Below, piece by piece: positions 14,290-21,708 of a stretch of DNA of 21,708 bases. How positions within the stretch are numbered: the first letter of the stretch is position 1; each line of letters starts with the position of its first letter. Source of the stretch: an uncultured Clostridia bacterium (GTDB lineage: Bacteria > Bacillota > Clostridia > TANB77 > CAG-508); assembly GCA_947624405.1 (NCBI GenBank), contig CANQKB010000011.1, positions 1-21,708 on the forward strand, written 5' to 3'. The notes beneath the pieces are model-generated. The model was not told where the DNA came from. It saw only the letters and a list, made by a program, of their open reading frames with translations, and did not search any database. The position numbers and the translations under genes were made by a program.

Positions 14290-15379
14290 TTAAATCATTT
14301 TATCTTTTTTTATTTTCATTTGCATTATTACTCTATTCAAGACCTCTATATTCTTTGATTCTATTTGTGCTTTAGCTTGTTCAAGTGTTATTTTATCTTC
14401 TACAAATAACTTTGCAAGTGAATTTATAAGGCTTATGTTTCCCTTTTCAGAACCACTTTGTATGGCATCTTCTATCTCTGCTGTTGAAATTTTTTCTTTT
14501 CTAATCATTCCTGCGACAACCTCAGGTACAAGCAATAATTTTCCATCTATTCCTTTTAATAATCTTTGTGATGTTACAAGTTTTAGTAATGTTGAAAGCA
14601 TATATTTAACATTGGTTTGATCTCTAATTTCATAAAATCCAATCATTCTGTCCAATGTTTCTGCACATGATTTTGTATGAAGTGTTCCAATTACTAAATG
14701 TCCAGATTCTGCAGTTTCAATAGCTGCCTCCATTGTTGCCCTATCTCTTATCTCTCCGTATAATTACTATATCGCAATCCTCTCTTAAAGAGTTTTTAAC
14801 ACCTTCTGTGAAGCTTAAAACATCTTTACCAAATCCCACTTCTTTTTGAACAATAACAGAATTTTTTGATGTATGTTTAAATTCTACAGGATTTTCTAGT
14901 GATAAAATTTTTCTATTTGAATTTTGATTTATACTATCTACTAAAGCATTCAAAGTTGTCGTTTTACCAGAGTTTGTCTTTCCTGTTACCAAAATCAATC
15001 CTTGTGGTTGATCAACCATTTGTCTAACCACACTAGGTATTCCTAATGATTCATATGCAGGAAGAGTATTTTTTATTAATCTTAACGTAAATACAGGTCT
15101 TCCATTTTCCGATGATATATTTACTCTTAGTCTTATATCTTTATATTCATAAGACATATCGATTTTTCTTTCTTCTTCATATACTTTATTTACTTCAACA
15201 TTACCTCTTATAAAATAATCATATATTTCTACCATATCTTCTTCCGTCAAAACATCAGCACAATTTGCCTCAACCAAATCTCTTATTATTCTAAGTATTG
15301 GTTTAAGTCCAAATATTAAATGAACATCTGATGCATCACGGCTCATGGCTTCATCTAAAACCTTTTCAATATCTACCAT
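14290..15379 (-). CDS. pilT: Pilus retraction ATPase PilT, interrupted by an apparent +1 frameshift at a CGG codon
   Basis: PilT is the hexameric cytoplasmic ATPase that powers pilus retraction. The start is the ATG at 15379 (MVDIEKVLDEAMSRDASDVH), preceded by GGAGG; the more upstream in-frame start overlaps pilB. Residues 132-141 are the Walker A (TGKTNSGKTT; Asn where Gly is usual), LENPVEF is the Asp-box equivalent, and SLREDCDIVII leads into Walker B. Codon 208 is CGG (14758-14756), and the frame would end at a TAG five codons on. Skipping the C gives GEIRDRATMEAAIETAESGH, restoring the Walker B Gly-Glu and the His box (GTLHTKSCAETLDRMIGF), then the C-terminal region to KIKKDKMI. The joined protein is 362 residues, typical of PilT. 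Without the shift the catalytic Glu and the whole C-domain are lost. Confidence 0.92.
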
Positions 15380-15398
15380 ATGCCCTTTTCCTCCAATT

Positions 15399-17030
15399 CT
15401 ATAAAATACGCAATTTTCTGTTAAGTTCTTGTATATTTGTATCTCCATTTAATACTTTGTATATTCCATCCACAATTAATGGTTTATATCTACCATTCAT
15501 GGCTTCTTCTTTTATTTTTAATGTTGATTCTCCCTTTGCTATTAATTCTCGTACTTTATCATCTAAAATTAAAATTTCAAATAATCCTATTCTATCGTAA
15601 TATCCAACACCATTGCACTTATCACAACCAACGGCTTCATAAGTTTTCTTTCCTTCTAAATCAAATTTTATTTTATTTTTTTCTTCTACATAGTGAATAA
15701 AATCCATTTCTTCCTTAGTAAAATCTCTTTCCTTTGCACAATTTTTACAAAGTCTTCTAACTAATCTTTGTGAAACAGTTGTTGCAACTGTACTTGCTAT
15801 ATCATAATCTGATATTCCCATTTTTCTAAGTCTTGTAATTACTTCTATTGCGTCTATTGTATGAATCGTTGTTAATACATAATGACCAGTTTGACCAGCT
15901 TGCATAGCGATTTCAGCTGTTTCTTTATCTCTTACTTCTCCAACTAGAATTATATCAGGATCTTGTCTTAAAACAGTTCTTAAAGAATCTAAGAACGTTG
16001 TTTTTGCATCAACTTCTATTTGATTTAATCCAGGTATTCTTATTTCTACTGGATCTTCAATTGTCGTTATGTTTATCTGTGGTTTATTTAAAGATTGCAC
16101 AACACTATATAATGTAGTTGTTTTACCTTCACCAGTTGGTGCTGCCATGACTGTTACACTATTTCTTTTGTCGAAGCTATCCTTTACTAGCTTTTCATCA
16201 TTAGGGAAACCTAATTCAAACATTTCTCTAACATTAGCATTTTTCTTTAATAACCTTAAAACAAATTTCTCTCCATAAATATTTTTCTGAGATGATACAC
16301 GGATATTATAGTTTGGATATATTGTAATTCTACCATCTTGTGATTCTTGTTTTTCTTGATGCATATTTGAAATTGCTTTTAATCTTCCTATTACTTGTGG
16401 TTGCTTCTCTTTTGAAACCTCTCCTACTTCAAATAGTTCTCCATCTATTCTATAACGTATTCTCAAATCATTTTCCATTGGTTCAAAGTGAATATCGCTT
16501 GCCCTTCTTTCCATTCCTGTTTTTATTACATTATCAACAAGTCCAGTAATATCGTTACCTTCACCTATTTCATTTGAAGATGATTTTTCACTCAAAGCAT
16601 TTAATACCATATCAATATTTGAACTAAATGTAATGTACTTGTCCATTACTATTCCTCTATTAAGAAGTAAAAGCCTAATAGTATCTATTGCCCTTCTATT
16701 AACTGTATCTGCGAAACAAACTTTAGCTCTTCCATCTTCTATATCAAATAAAACTGCATTATTTTTTCTTAATACATCTGGTGATATATATTCATCAAAT
16801 TTAACTTTTACATGCTCTGGCTTTAGTAACATTGTCTTTTCCCCAATTACATCTCCCAATGTTTGCAATAAATCTTTTTCATCGCACAAATGCAAATTAT
16901 GAATGATATCCCCTAACTTTTCGTCTGGATGTTGTTTTTGGTATTCAAGGGCTGTTTGAATATCTGATTCTGTAACAACACCTCTTTTCACTAATTCAAT
17001 TCCTATTGGTTGTCTTCTTCTTAAATCCAT
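15399..17030 (-). CDS. pilB: Pilus extension ATPase PilB
   Basis: PilB is the cytoplasmic hexameric ATPase that drives pilin polymerisation. The 543-residue product has an N-terminal GspE/MshEN domain (MDLRRRQPIGIELVKRGVVT to about 150), a linker, then the RASDIHFEP block near 175 and the core ATPase. Walker A is APTGEGKTTT at about 297-306 (Lys303), the Asp box is TTIEDPVE, and Walker B is LRQDPDIILVGEVRD near 350-365 with the Gly codon intact here. The His box is GHYVLTTIHT, and a four-Cys zinc site (CKNCAKE ... CDKCNGVGYYDR) follows near 440-490. The length matches the family. The ATG follows CAAGGAGGGA. It lies 14 bases after a minor pilin gene and 19 bases before pilT. Confidence 0.95.
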   Translation of the reverse strand: MDLRRRQPIGIELVKRGVVTESDIQTALEYQKQHPDEKLGDIIHNLHLCDEKDLLQTLGDVIGEKTMLLKPEHVKVKFDEYISPDVLRKNNAVLFDIEDGRAKVCFADTVNRRAIDTIRLLLLNRGIVMDKYITFSSNIDMVLNALSEKSSSNEIGEGNDITGLVDNVIKTGMERRASDIHFEPMENDLRIRYRIDGELFEVGEVSKEKQPQVIGRLKAISNMHQEKQESQDGRITIYPNYNIRVSSQKNIYGEKFVLRLLKKNANVREMFELGFPNDEKLVKDSFDKRNSVTVMAAPTGEGKTTTLYSVVQSLNKPQINITTIEDPVEIRIPGLNQIEVDAKTTFLDSLRTVLRQDPDIILVGEVRDKETAEIAMQAGQTGHYVLTTIHTIDAIEVITRLRKMGISDYDIASTVATTVSQRLVRRLCKNCAKERDFTKEEMDFIHYVEEKNKIKFDLEGKKTYEAVGCDKCNGVGYYDRIGLFEILILDDKVRELIAKGESTLKIKEEAMNGRYKPLIVDGIYKVLNGDTNIQELNRKLRIL

Positions 17031-17044
17031 TTTTTCCCTCCTTG

Positions 17045-17485
17045 CTATTCAATCACAAATTTTGGCTCTATCACATATGTTGTTTCTGTTTTATAATTTG
17101 CTATATCTAAATTAACTTTGACAGTTGCTGACTTTGTTAAAGCTGTTGTGAATCCCATAGATTTAACTCCTGTACATATTCTTGTATTATCTTTATAAAT
17201 AGCCCCATCTTTGAAAGTATATGTTGTACTTCCTCCCTTATATGAAATCATCACTGAATTTCCATTTGATACTGTTTGCGTAATCTTAGCATTTTCTTTT
17301 TTTATATCATTTAAAAAATACATATTAAATTTTTCAAAAGCGACTTCAGCCTTTGTATCTTCTTTATACATATTAACATTTCCATATAAAGATGCTGTAA
17401 TTGCACTTACTCCTGCAACAACAAGGGTTATTAAAATAACATATACAATTAATGAAATTAATGTAACACCATTTTCATTTTTCAT
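17045..17485 (-). CDS. Minor pilin / pseudopilin with type III prepilin signal
   Basis: The 146-residue product starts MKNENG, followed by the cleavage site G6/V7 and the hydrophobic helix VTLISLIVYVILITLVVAGV, a class III prepilin signal processed by PilD. Position 5 of the mature protein is Ser instead of the usual Glu. The C-terminal part is beta-rich (SVMISYKGGSTTYTFKDGAI, TVKVNLDIANYKTETTYVIE), as in minor pilins of the PilW or PilX position. The ATG at 17485 has AAGAGGT upstream; a longer in-frame start overlaps the preceding gene and would place charged residues before the signal. It sits 13 bases after the PilV-like gene and directly before pilB. It probably contributes to the pilus tip or assembly initiation; the exact subtype is not assignable. 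Confidence 0.8.
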   Translation of the reverse strand: MKNENGVTLISLIVYVILITLVVAGVSAITASLYGNVNMYKEDTKAEVAFEKFNMYFLNDIKKENAKITQTVSNGNSVMISYKGGSTTYTFKDGAIYKDNTRICTGVKSMGFTTALTKSATVKVNLDIANYKTETTYVIEPKFVIE

Positions 17486-17498
17486 GCTATACCTCTTT

Positions 17499-17957
17499 TC
17501 ATGTACTATATCGTTCATTTATTTTTAGTCTATTAAACACCATAGTTTTAATTCCGTCATCTCCAGCTTTTACTCTATAATCCACCTTCAAATCTGCCTT
17601 TTTTATTTCTCCTGTATATTCTTCTGAGATTGTAAGCGTAAATTTAAACTGATAATTAGAATCGCTATCGCCGATGTATCCAGTGGTAACATTTTCTGAA
17701 GTTGTAGGATTTTTTATTTCTGAAATCACCTTTAAAACCTCTTCCCCATCTAATGAAGAATAAGGCATTTGCCCTACCTTTTCAAATATTGCTACAGAAT
17801 AATTAACTGCCTTTGCCCTTCTTCTTGCATCTGTTGAAGAAGTATATATACTATATGTTATGGAGGTAACAATAGATACAAATAGCACTACCACAAACAT
17901 TGCTATTGATACATCTACCATTGTAAACCCTTTTTCACATTTACATTTATTTTTCAT
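17499..17957 (-). CDS. Minor pilin, PilV-like
   Basis: This 152-residue product has the leader MKNKCKCEKG, cleavage at G10/F11 and a helix FTMVDVSIAMFVVVLFVSIV. The residue at mature position 5 is Asp, a conservative replacement of the canonical Glu. It continues with the pattern ARRRAKAVNYSVAIFEKVGQ, characteristic of PilV/GspI minor pilins, where a Glu or Gln-rich helix runs toward the globular domain, and ends in a beta-rich region with an acidic loop. Three Lys and two Cys in the leader are unusual. The ATG follows TTAAGGAGAAAGA. It lies nine bases after pilD and is part of the pilus operon. The role as an initiator pilin is inferred from position and family style. Confidence 0.82.
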   Translation of the reverse strand: MKNKCKCEKGFTMVDVSIAMFVVVLFVSIVTSITYSIYTSSTDARRRAKAVNYSVAIFEKVGQMPYSSLDGEEVLKVISEIKNPTTSENVTTGYIGDSDSNYQFKFTLTISEEYTGEIKKADLKVDYRVKAGDDGIKTMVFNRLKINERYST

Positions 17958-17966
17958 TCTTTCTCC

Positions 17967-18773
17967 TTAATTTTGTAAAAAATTATATATAATCATTAAG
18001 CATATATTTGAAACTGCTAAATAAAATCCTACAGGAATTTTCATTTGTTTTTTATCTGTATTTGTTACCGATTTTCTTTTCTTGCTAGTTTTTATATATT
18101 GTATAAATTCATTTAAAACAATAAGTATAAGTGATAAATTCACTGTATAATAAAATGTATCAGCTCCTGTAAATGATATCATAATCATGCTCAATATCAA
18201 TGTGTTAATTGTATAGTTATGCGTCAATTTCTTTTTTAATAATTTTGTATCTATTATTAAGAAAATTGCAACCATGATTAAACATATAATATATGTATAT
18301 ATAACCTTTGATGATATACATACATATATCATAAATAAACATGATAAAACTATACCAAATAAAAGTACTGATTTATCAATAGATATGTTTTCTTTGTCAA
18401 TACCCGCAATAATAAATAGAAAAGCAATATATAACAACATAAAGCAAAATGTTATTAACTTATTTAAATCTAGATTGAAAAAGTTAATTTTAAATGATAT
18501 TGCATATAACAAAAATACAAGCCCAGATAAAATTTCAAGACATAAATACCTCGGTCTAACTCTTTCGCCACAATATCTACATTTTCCTCCCAAACTTATA
18601 TAACTTACAATTGGTATTAAATCTATAAATTTTAATTTTGCATTGCATTTAGGGCAAAAAGAATGTTTATATAATATGTCTATTCCTAATGGTATTCTAT
18701 ATACTGCAAGTGTAAAAAAACTTCCAAAAAATGTACCCATTATAAATATTATTGCATATATTAACCATTCCAT
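17967..18773 (-). CDS. pilD: Prepilin peptidase/N-methyltransferase PilD (divergent catalytic motif)
   Basis: PilD cleaves the leader of prepilins at the membrane and methylates the new N-terminus. The 268-residue product shows the N-terminal block GTFFGSFFTLAVYRIPLG (13-30) and the zinc-binding pairs CPKC (40-43) and CRYC (65-68) of the methylase domain, with RPRYLCLEILSG following. About seven hydrophobic segments are present. The first catalytic Asp is probably Asp126 (IAGIDKENISID). The second, in the usual GxGD motif, appears as TGAD (Asp205), which retains the Asp but not the second Gly. A C-terminal extension from residue 229 (KTSKKRKSVTNTDK and another helix) is longer than usual. The binding site (AAAGGGGC) is weaker than its neighbours'. 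It is the only peptidase here for three prepilins. Confidence 0.88.
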   Translation of the reverse strand: MEWLIYAIIFIMGTFFGSFFTLAVYRIPLGIDILYKHSFCPKCNAKLKFIDLIPIVSYISLGGKCRYCGERVRPRYLCLEILSGLVFLLYAISFKINFFNLDLNKLITFCFMLLYIAFLFIIAGIDKENISIDKSVLLFGIVLSCLFMIYVCISSKVIYTYIICLIMVAIFLIIDTKLLKKKLTHNYTINTLILSMIMISFTGADTFYYTVNLSLILIVLNEFIQYIKTSKKRKSVTNTDKKQMKIPVGFYLAVSNICLMIIYNFLQN

Positions 18774-18822
18774 TTTTTGTTTATGCCCCTTTCTTTAGTA
18801 TGTCTTTTAGTTTTAAAAGTTT

Positions 18823-18856
18823 AGGCATATACATCTATAATTAAATGTATATGCCT
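18823..18856 (-). terminator. Hairpin between the pilin gene and pilD
   Basis: AGGCATATACAT (18823-18834) is the perfect inverse of 18845-18856, giving a 12-base stem with a 10-base loop. On the minus strand it is followed by AAACTTTTAAAAC, a poor U-tract, so it is more likely a partial terminator or mRNA stabiliser that raises pilin over the downstream genes. Confidence 0.6.
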
Positions 18857-18933
18857 TTGTTGTACTTTTGATCAATTTTCAACATGATCTATTTTTTCTC
18901 ACAAAACTTAGTTCAATTTCACTTTAGTTATGC

Positions 18934-19176
18934 CTATTTAATTCCACTTAATACAGATGTAATTGTAGATAATGTAGTATCTAAGCTTGTAGACATACCT
19001 TCTATCATGTAAACTTCGTTTGATTGAGCGTGTGAGTAGTTAATTGAACCATTAATAGCTGTATTAATAATACCGAATTGTGTAATATTAATGATTGTAA
19101 CTGCTGCTAATATAATTAATACGATAATAGTGATAATTAAAGCTACTAAAGTGATACCATTTTCTCCTCTTAACAT
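18934..19176 (-). CDS. Small major-pilin-like prepilin
   Basis: The 80-residue product has the leader MLRGENG with cleavage at G7/I8, then the hydrophobic helix ITLVALIITIIVLIILAAVT. This ITLVALIITIIVLLILAGVTI style is widespread in clostridial pilin-like proteins; mature position 5 is Ala, so the canonical Glu5 used for registry in Gram-negative pilins is absent. Only about 55 residues follow the helix core, rich in Ser, Thr and Asn and without Cys, far smaller than PilA1 proteins of 150 or so residues. The ATG has AAGGAGGAG upstream, the strongest binding site in the operon, and hairpins or gaps on both sides suggest high, separately controlled expression. It is the best candidate for the main structural subunit, though a minor role is possible. 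Confidence 0.8.
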   Translation of the reverse strand: MLRGENGITLVALIITIIVLIILAAVTIINITQFGIINTAINGSINYSHAQSNEVYMIEGMSTSLDTTLSTITSVLSGIK

Positions 19177-19206
19177 TAAAACTCCTCCTTCTTTAACTTT
19201 TGTGTA

Positions 19207-19236
19207 TATATACTTGAAATAAATAAATTACTTCAA
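19207..19236 (-). promoter_or_regulatory. Candidate internal promoter for the pilin gene
   Basis: On the minus strand TTGAAG (19236-19231) and TATATA (19212-19207) are 18 bases apart in the 139-base gap upstream of the pilin. Both boxes are imperfect, so this is tentative. Confidence 0.35.
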
Positions 19237-19315
19237 AATATATCCTAATCTTATTTGTGCTACCTAAATAGCTGTTTTGTTTATAATATATTCATTTGTA
19301 TTATGAATTGTCATC

Positions 19316-19732
19316 TTATTTTATACTATTAGTACCTGTCTTTCCATTATTTCCTGATGAGCTGTTTCCACCGTTTGTATTTCCACTTGAATTCCCTCCT
19401 GATTGCTGTACTGCTGTATTGCCACTTGTATCGGCCTCTTCAGGGCTCTTATATTTTGTAAATGGATTATCATTACGTGCTACATATGTGTTTGTTTTTG
19501 TATAATTTGAAATATCTCCAGCTGTTATAGTAAATGTTGCATACGTTTCATTTTCATTTTGTACTACTTCTGCCAAATCATTTTTTATATTTTCTGCTGT
19601 ACTATATTTTTTAACTGTTGGAACTTCTTTCATATTAGGCAAATAATCATAAAATAATATACCAAGAACCAATAAAACTGCTATCAATAGTAGAAGTATG
19701 ATTATAATTTCTTTAATTATTGATTTTAACAT
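19316..19732 (-). CDS. Single-pass membrane protein at the PilP position
   Basis: I do not recognise the family of this 138-residue protein. It has a short cytoplasmic start, one membrane segment at about 8-28 (EIIIILLLLIAVLLVLGILF), then an extracytoplasmic part of about 75 residues (YLPNMKEVPTVKKYSTAENI and FTITAGDISNYTKTNTYVAR), and a disordered Gly/Ser/Asn-rich tail from about residue 100. It overlaps the pilO stop by one base (TAATG), so it is translationally coupled to pilO. By position it corresponds to PilP, but it lacks a lipobox and the PilP fold is not evident. A role in the alignment complex with PilM, PilN and PilO is an inference from gene order. Confidence 0.7.
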   Translation of the reverse strand: MLKSIIKEIIIILLLLIAVLLVLGILFYDYLPNMKEVPTVKKYSTAENIKNDLAEVVQNENETYATFTITAGDISNYTKTNTYVARNDNPFTKYKSPEEADTSGNTAVQQSGGNSSGNTNGGNSSSGNNGKTGTNSIK

Positions 19733-20580
19733 TATAAACCTCCTTCTTCCATTGCATCATATATATTATTTGGACTATGCCCTGTTTCTGGATCTTTTTG
19801 TACTCCAGTTGATGTTTCATCTGTTGTTTGTTCTGTATTAGTATTAGTATTTGAATTTGTTGCAGATGCACCACCATTTGGATTTTTCCACTGTGCATAT
19901 TGTGAAAGTGAATCTGGATCAATTGGAATATTCTTTATTTTAAATTCTGCTTTTAAAACTCTATTTGAGGGTTCAAAAACTTCTGAGCTATCTATTTCCC
20001 CTTTTGATTTTGCTTCATTGAAAAGTTTTTCTTCTTTTTCAATTGTAGAATCATCAGGGTAAATTTTAAACTCTTCAATTCTAAATCCTAATGTATCATC
20101 CTTCTCTACATTATATATAAAATCTGATATTGCAGAGTATTCCCCAATTGCAGTAACATTAATATTGAATTGATTTTTGACTAATGATGAACTTTCTACA
20201 ACATCTAATTGTATATCAATAGCTTGTCCCTTGCTGTACATTCCAATTTTAGTCCACAAATATTCTATTTTGTATTGTTCTTTCATAGATAAAGCTTTTA
20301 ACTCATCTTCTGTTGCATACGTTATTTTATCTTGATATGTTTTCTTTTGTGCTTGCAAAGATGTGTAACTTGCATTTAATCCATTCTGTGCTGAGACATA
20401 TTCTGTGTTAATCTTTGTTCCAAGTTTTGCAATATCATTATCTAAATTATTATTTTCTGCTATCAATTCGCCTATTGAATAACCAATTCGTAAATTTCCT
20501 AGACTTATACCTTGATAAACCATTAATCCAAATATTGCAAGAGTTGCTAATACTAATAACGAAAATAACAAATTTCTCAT
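19732..20580 (-). CDS. pilO: Pilus alignment protein PilO-like
   Basis: PilO pairs with PilN in the membrane alignment subcomplex that links the PilM ring to the pilus machine. The 282-residue product has a short N-terminus and a membrane segment (about 4-22), a coiled-coil region (about 35-90: ENNNLDNDIAKLGTKIN, SYTSLQAQKKTYQDKI), and then a ferredoxin-like domain (IDIQLDVVESSSLVKNQFNI, GEYSAISDFIYNVEKDDTLG, RIEEFKIYPDDST, VLKAEFKIKNIPI). A Ser/Thr/Asn-rich tail from about 235 is likely disordered. The order coiled coil then IYNVE-type block is typical of PilO. The start overlaps the end of the PilM-PilN gene by four bases (ATGA), so translation is coupled. Confidence 0.82.
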   Translation of the reverse strand: MRNLLFSLLVLATLAIFGLMVYQGISLGNLRIGYSIGELIAENNNLDNDIAKLGTKINTEYVSAQNGLNASYTSLQAQKKTYQDKITYATEDELKALSMKEQYKIEYLWTKIGMYSKGQAIDIQLDVVESSSLVKNQFNINVTAIGEYSAISDFIYNVEKDDTLGFRIEEFKIYPDDSTIEKEEKLFNEAKSKGEIDSSEVFEPSNRVLKAEFKIKNIPIDPDSLSQYAQWKNPNGGASATNSNTNTNTEQTTDETSTGVQKDPETGHSPNNIYDAMEEGGL

Positions 20581-21708
20581 GGTATGATACCTCCTATCTG
20601 AGCAGTTATTGGGTCACTTGGGCTTTCCCTTTCAGACCTATTAGTATCTGCATCTTCTAATATGCCATCAGCTTTTAATTTTGCTGCAAATATACCTATT
20701 TGGTCATAATCATAAGATTCCACTTCTATTGTTACTTTGCATCCACCTTCTTTTGTCTGATCCTTTCTTGTAATATTGTCTTCCCATTTATCAATAGAAA
20801 TTTGCTTTAATTGTACTCCTGTAGGTGTTACGCTCATTATCTGACTTAGAAGTGTTGGTATTGAATATTTCAATGTTTTATTTACATTGTTTTCATTTGC
20901 TACATCTTCTAATTCTTGTATTAATTCTGTATATTCTCCTGTTTTTTCATCTACCTTTGTTGTATCTGCTTTTATTTCAGCAGCCTGTTGTGTAACAACA
21001 GTGTCTTGCAAAGCTACTTCTTCTCTCTTTTTTACCATTTGATCATGTAATACCAATGTTATTCCACTATATATAGCAATAAGCATTACAACCGCAACAG
21101 CTCCACTTATCATACTTTTTTCTGTTGGCTTAAGTTCTCCTTTAAGACTAAAGCTAAAACCTTTTTCTTCTAATTTGTGAATAATCCTATTTTCTCCAGG
21201 TGATACAGTAACATTCATCCATTCTGGTAATTTATCTGTTACTGTTTCTTTCTTAAAGTTTATACCTTTTAATCCACAATCAAGTCCTTGTAAAGCCAAT
21301 GCTAATGCAGAATTGACTTCTATATAATCTTTCATATTAACATCTGCACCAATATTTTTAATAAAATATGGTTTTAATATTTCGCATTTTACATCTTCAA
21401 GGTAATCTTGGAAGTAAATATCAATATTATTTATAACAGATGCCGTTCCTGTTATATATATTTTGTCTATTTTCTTTACACTATCATTAAGTATTTTTTT
21501 TACTCTACCTACGATATTATATAATGTAGGCATAATATCATCTAAATAGCTATTTTCTTCATACTGAAGTTCTTTTCCGTCATTTGTATAAATAGTAGAA
21601 TTTTTACAAATTTCATACGCCTTCGCATATGAATTTTCTTTAGCCTTTATTTTTGATAGTATTTCTTTTGTTCCAAATTCTATTGTTTTTATATCATAGA
21701 TTTTTTGT
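20577..21708 (-). CDS. pilM: PilM-PilN fusion protein (N-terminus beyond the window)
   Basis: The reading frame is open from the right edge, so the real start lies beyond 21708 and the internal ATG at 21533 is not the start. The first part is the C-terminal half of PilM, an actin-like cytoplasmic protein: a helix-rich stretch, VKKIDKIYITGTASVINNID (the ATPase-fold glycine loop region, with TG-TA replacing the usual TGGGA), and EVNSALALALQGLD. It runs without interruption into GINFKKE and a PilN part: an N-terminal tail, a membrane segment at MISGAVAVVMLIAIYSGITL, a coiled coil, then a small domain (SIPTLLSQIMSVTPTGVQLK, QISIDKWEDN, KVTIEVESYDYDQIGIFAAK). PilN and PilM are usually separate genes, with PilM binding the PilN N-terminus, so the fusion makes that contact covalent. 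Confidence 0.82.
   Translation of the reverse strand, partial: QKIYDIKTIEFGTKEILSKIKAKENSYAKAYEICKNSTIYTNDGKELQYEENSYLDDIMPTLYNIVGRVKKILNDSVKKIDKIYITGTASVINNIDIYFQDYLEDVKCEILKPYFIKNIGADVNMKDYIEVNSALALALQGLDCGLKGINFKKETVTDKLPEWMNVTVSPGENRIIHKLEEKGFSFSLKGELKPTEKSMISGAVAVVMLIAIYSGITLVLHDQMVKKREEVALQDTVVTQQAAEIKADTTKVDEKTGEYTELIQELEDVANENNVNKTLKYSIPTLLSQIMSVTPTGVQLKQISIDKWEDNITRKDQTKEGGCKVTIEVESYDYDQIGIFAAKLKADGILEDADTNRSERESPSDPITAQIGGIIP

Noticed and set aside
3730..14758. Ordinary sequencing error as the cause of all three frameshifts
   Set aside because: Not excluded, but none of the three CGG sites is a homopolymer at the required shift point, and the same extra C before GG in three genes is not the usual error pattern.

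Overview
The window is AT-rich DNA from a Bacillota genome, most likely an uncultured, gut-type member of Clostridia. The evidence is strong AGGAGG-type ribosome binding sites, low-GC codon use, sporulation-associated genes (ytxC, a DUF2508/yaaL-like gene, bofA), a sortase and a Gram-positive type IV pilus operon. No tRNA, rRNA, CRISPR array or complete insertion sequence was found.

Layout. Positions 1-6193 (minus strand) hold tgt (cut by the window edge), mscL, the ribosomal pair rplU-rpmA, a 78-codon unknown gene, ligA, pgsA and a GT2 glycosyltransferase. Between the rplU promoter and the unknown gene lie two repeat elements, one of each of two families (A, a long inverted repeat; B, an imperfect one). 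Positions 6194-7384 hold a second A repeat, a B fragment, and a small membrane-protein gene with its own promoter and terminator. Positions 7385-11750 (plus strand) hold a DUF4912 gene, a GH57 glucan branching enzyme, ytxC, the DUF2508 gene and bofA. A convergent sortase gene follows (11751-12509, minus). From 12921 to the right edge runs one minus-strand type IV pilus operon, read from the right: pilM-pilN fusion, pilO, a PilP-position gene, a small pilin, pilD, two minor pilins, pilB, pilT, pilC, then a second B repeat and an intrinsic terminator.

Main discovery candidate. Three conserved, unrelated genes (ligA, pilT, bofA) are each broken by one extra nucleotide, and the break has the same form each time: an in-frame CGG codon followed by A or C. 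Dropping the C and reading the next three bases (GGA, GGC, GGA) as glycine restores the conserved protein exactly. In pilT that glycine is the one in the Walker B Gly-Glu pair. The three original-frame stops differ (TGA, TAG, TAA), so the shift does not depend on a stop codon. In roughly 6,300 codons read by eye I found only one other in-frame CGG, in the unknown membrane protein, while about 28 out-of-frame CGG triplets occur on the coding strands. This suggests that CGG is unassigned here and acts as a +1 recoding signal, or that CGGN is decoded as a four-base glycine codon. Three independent sequencing errors of identical form are unlikely but should be excluded with raw reads.

Secondary points: an L27 that starts directly at the mature N-terminus with no prp gene between rplU and rpmA; a zinc ribbon on the MscL tail; a long helix that combines a possible terminator with occlusion of the ytxC ribosome binding site; and a repeat family whose arms differ in compensating fashion.
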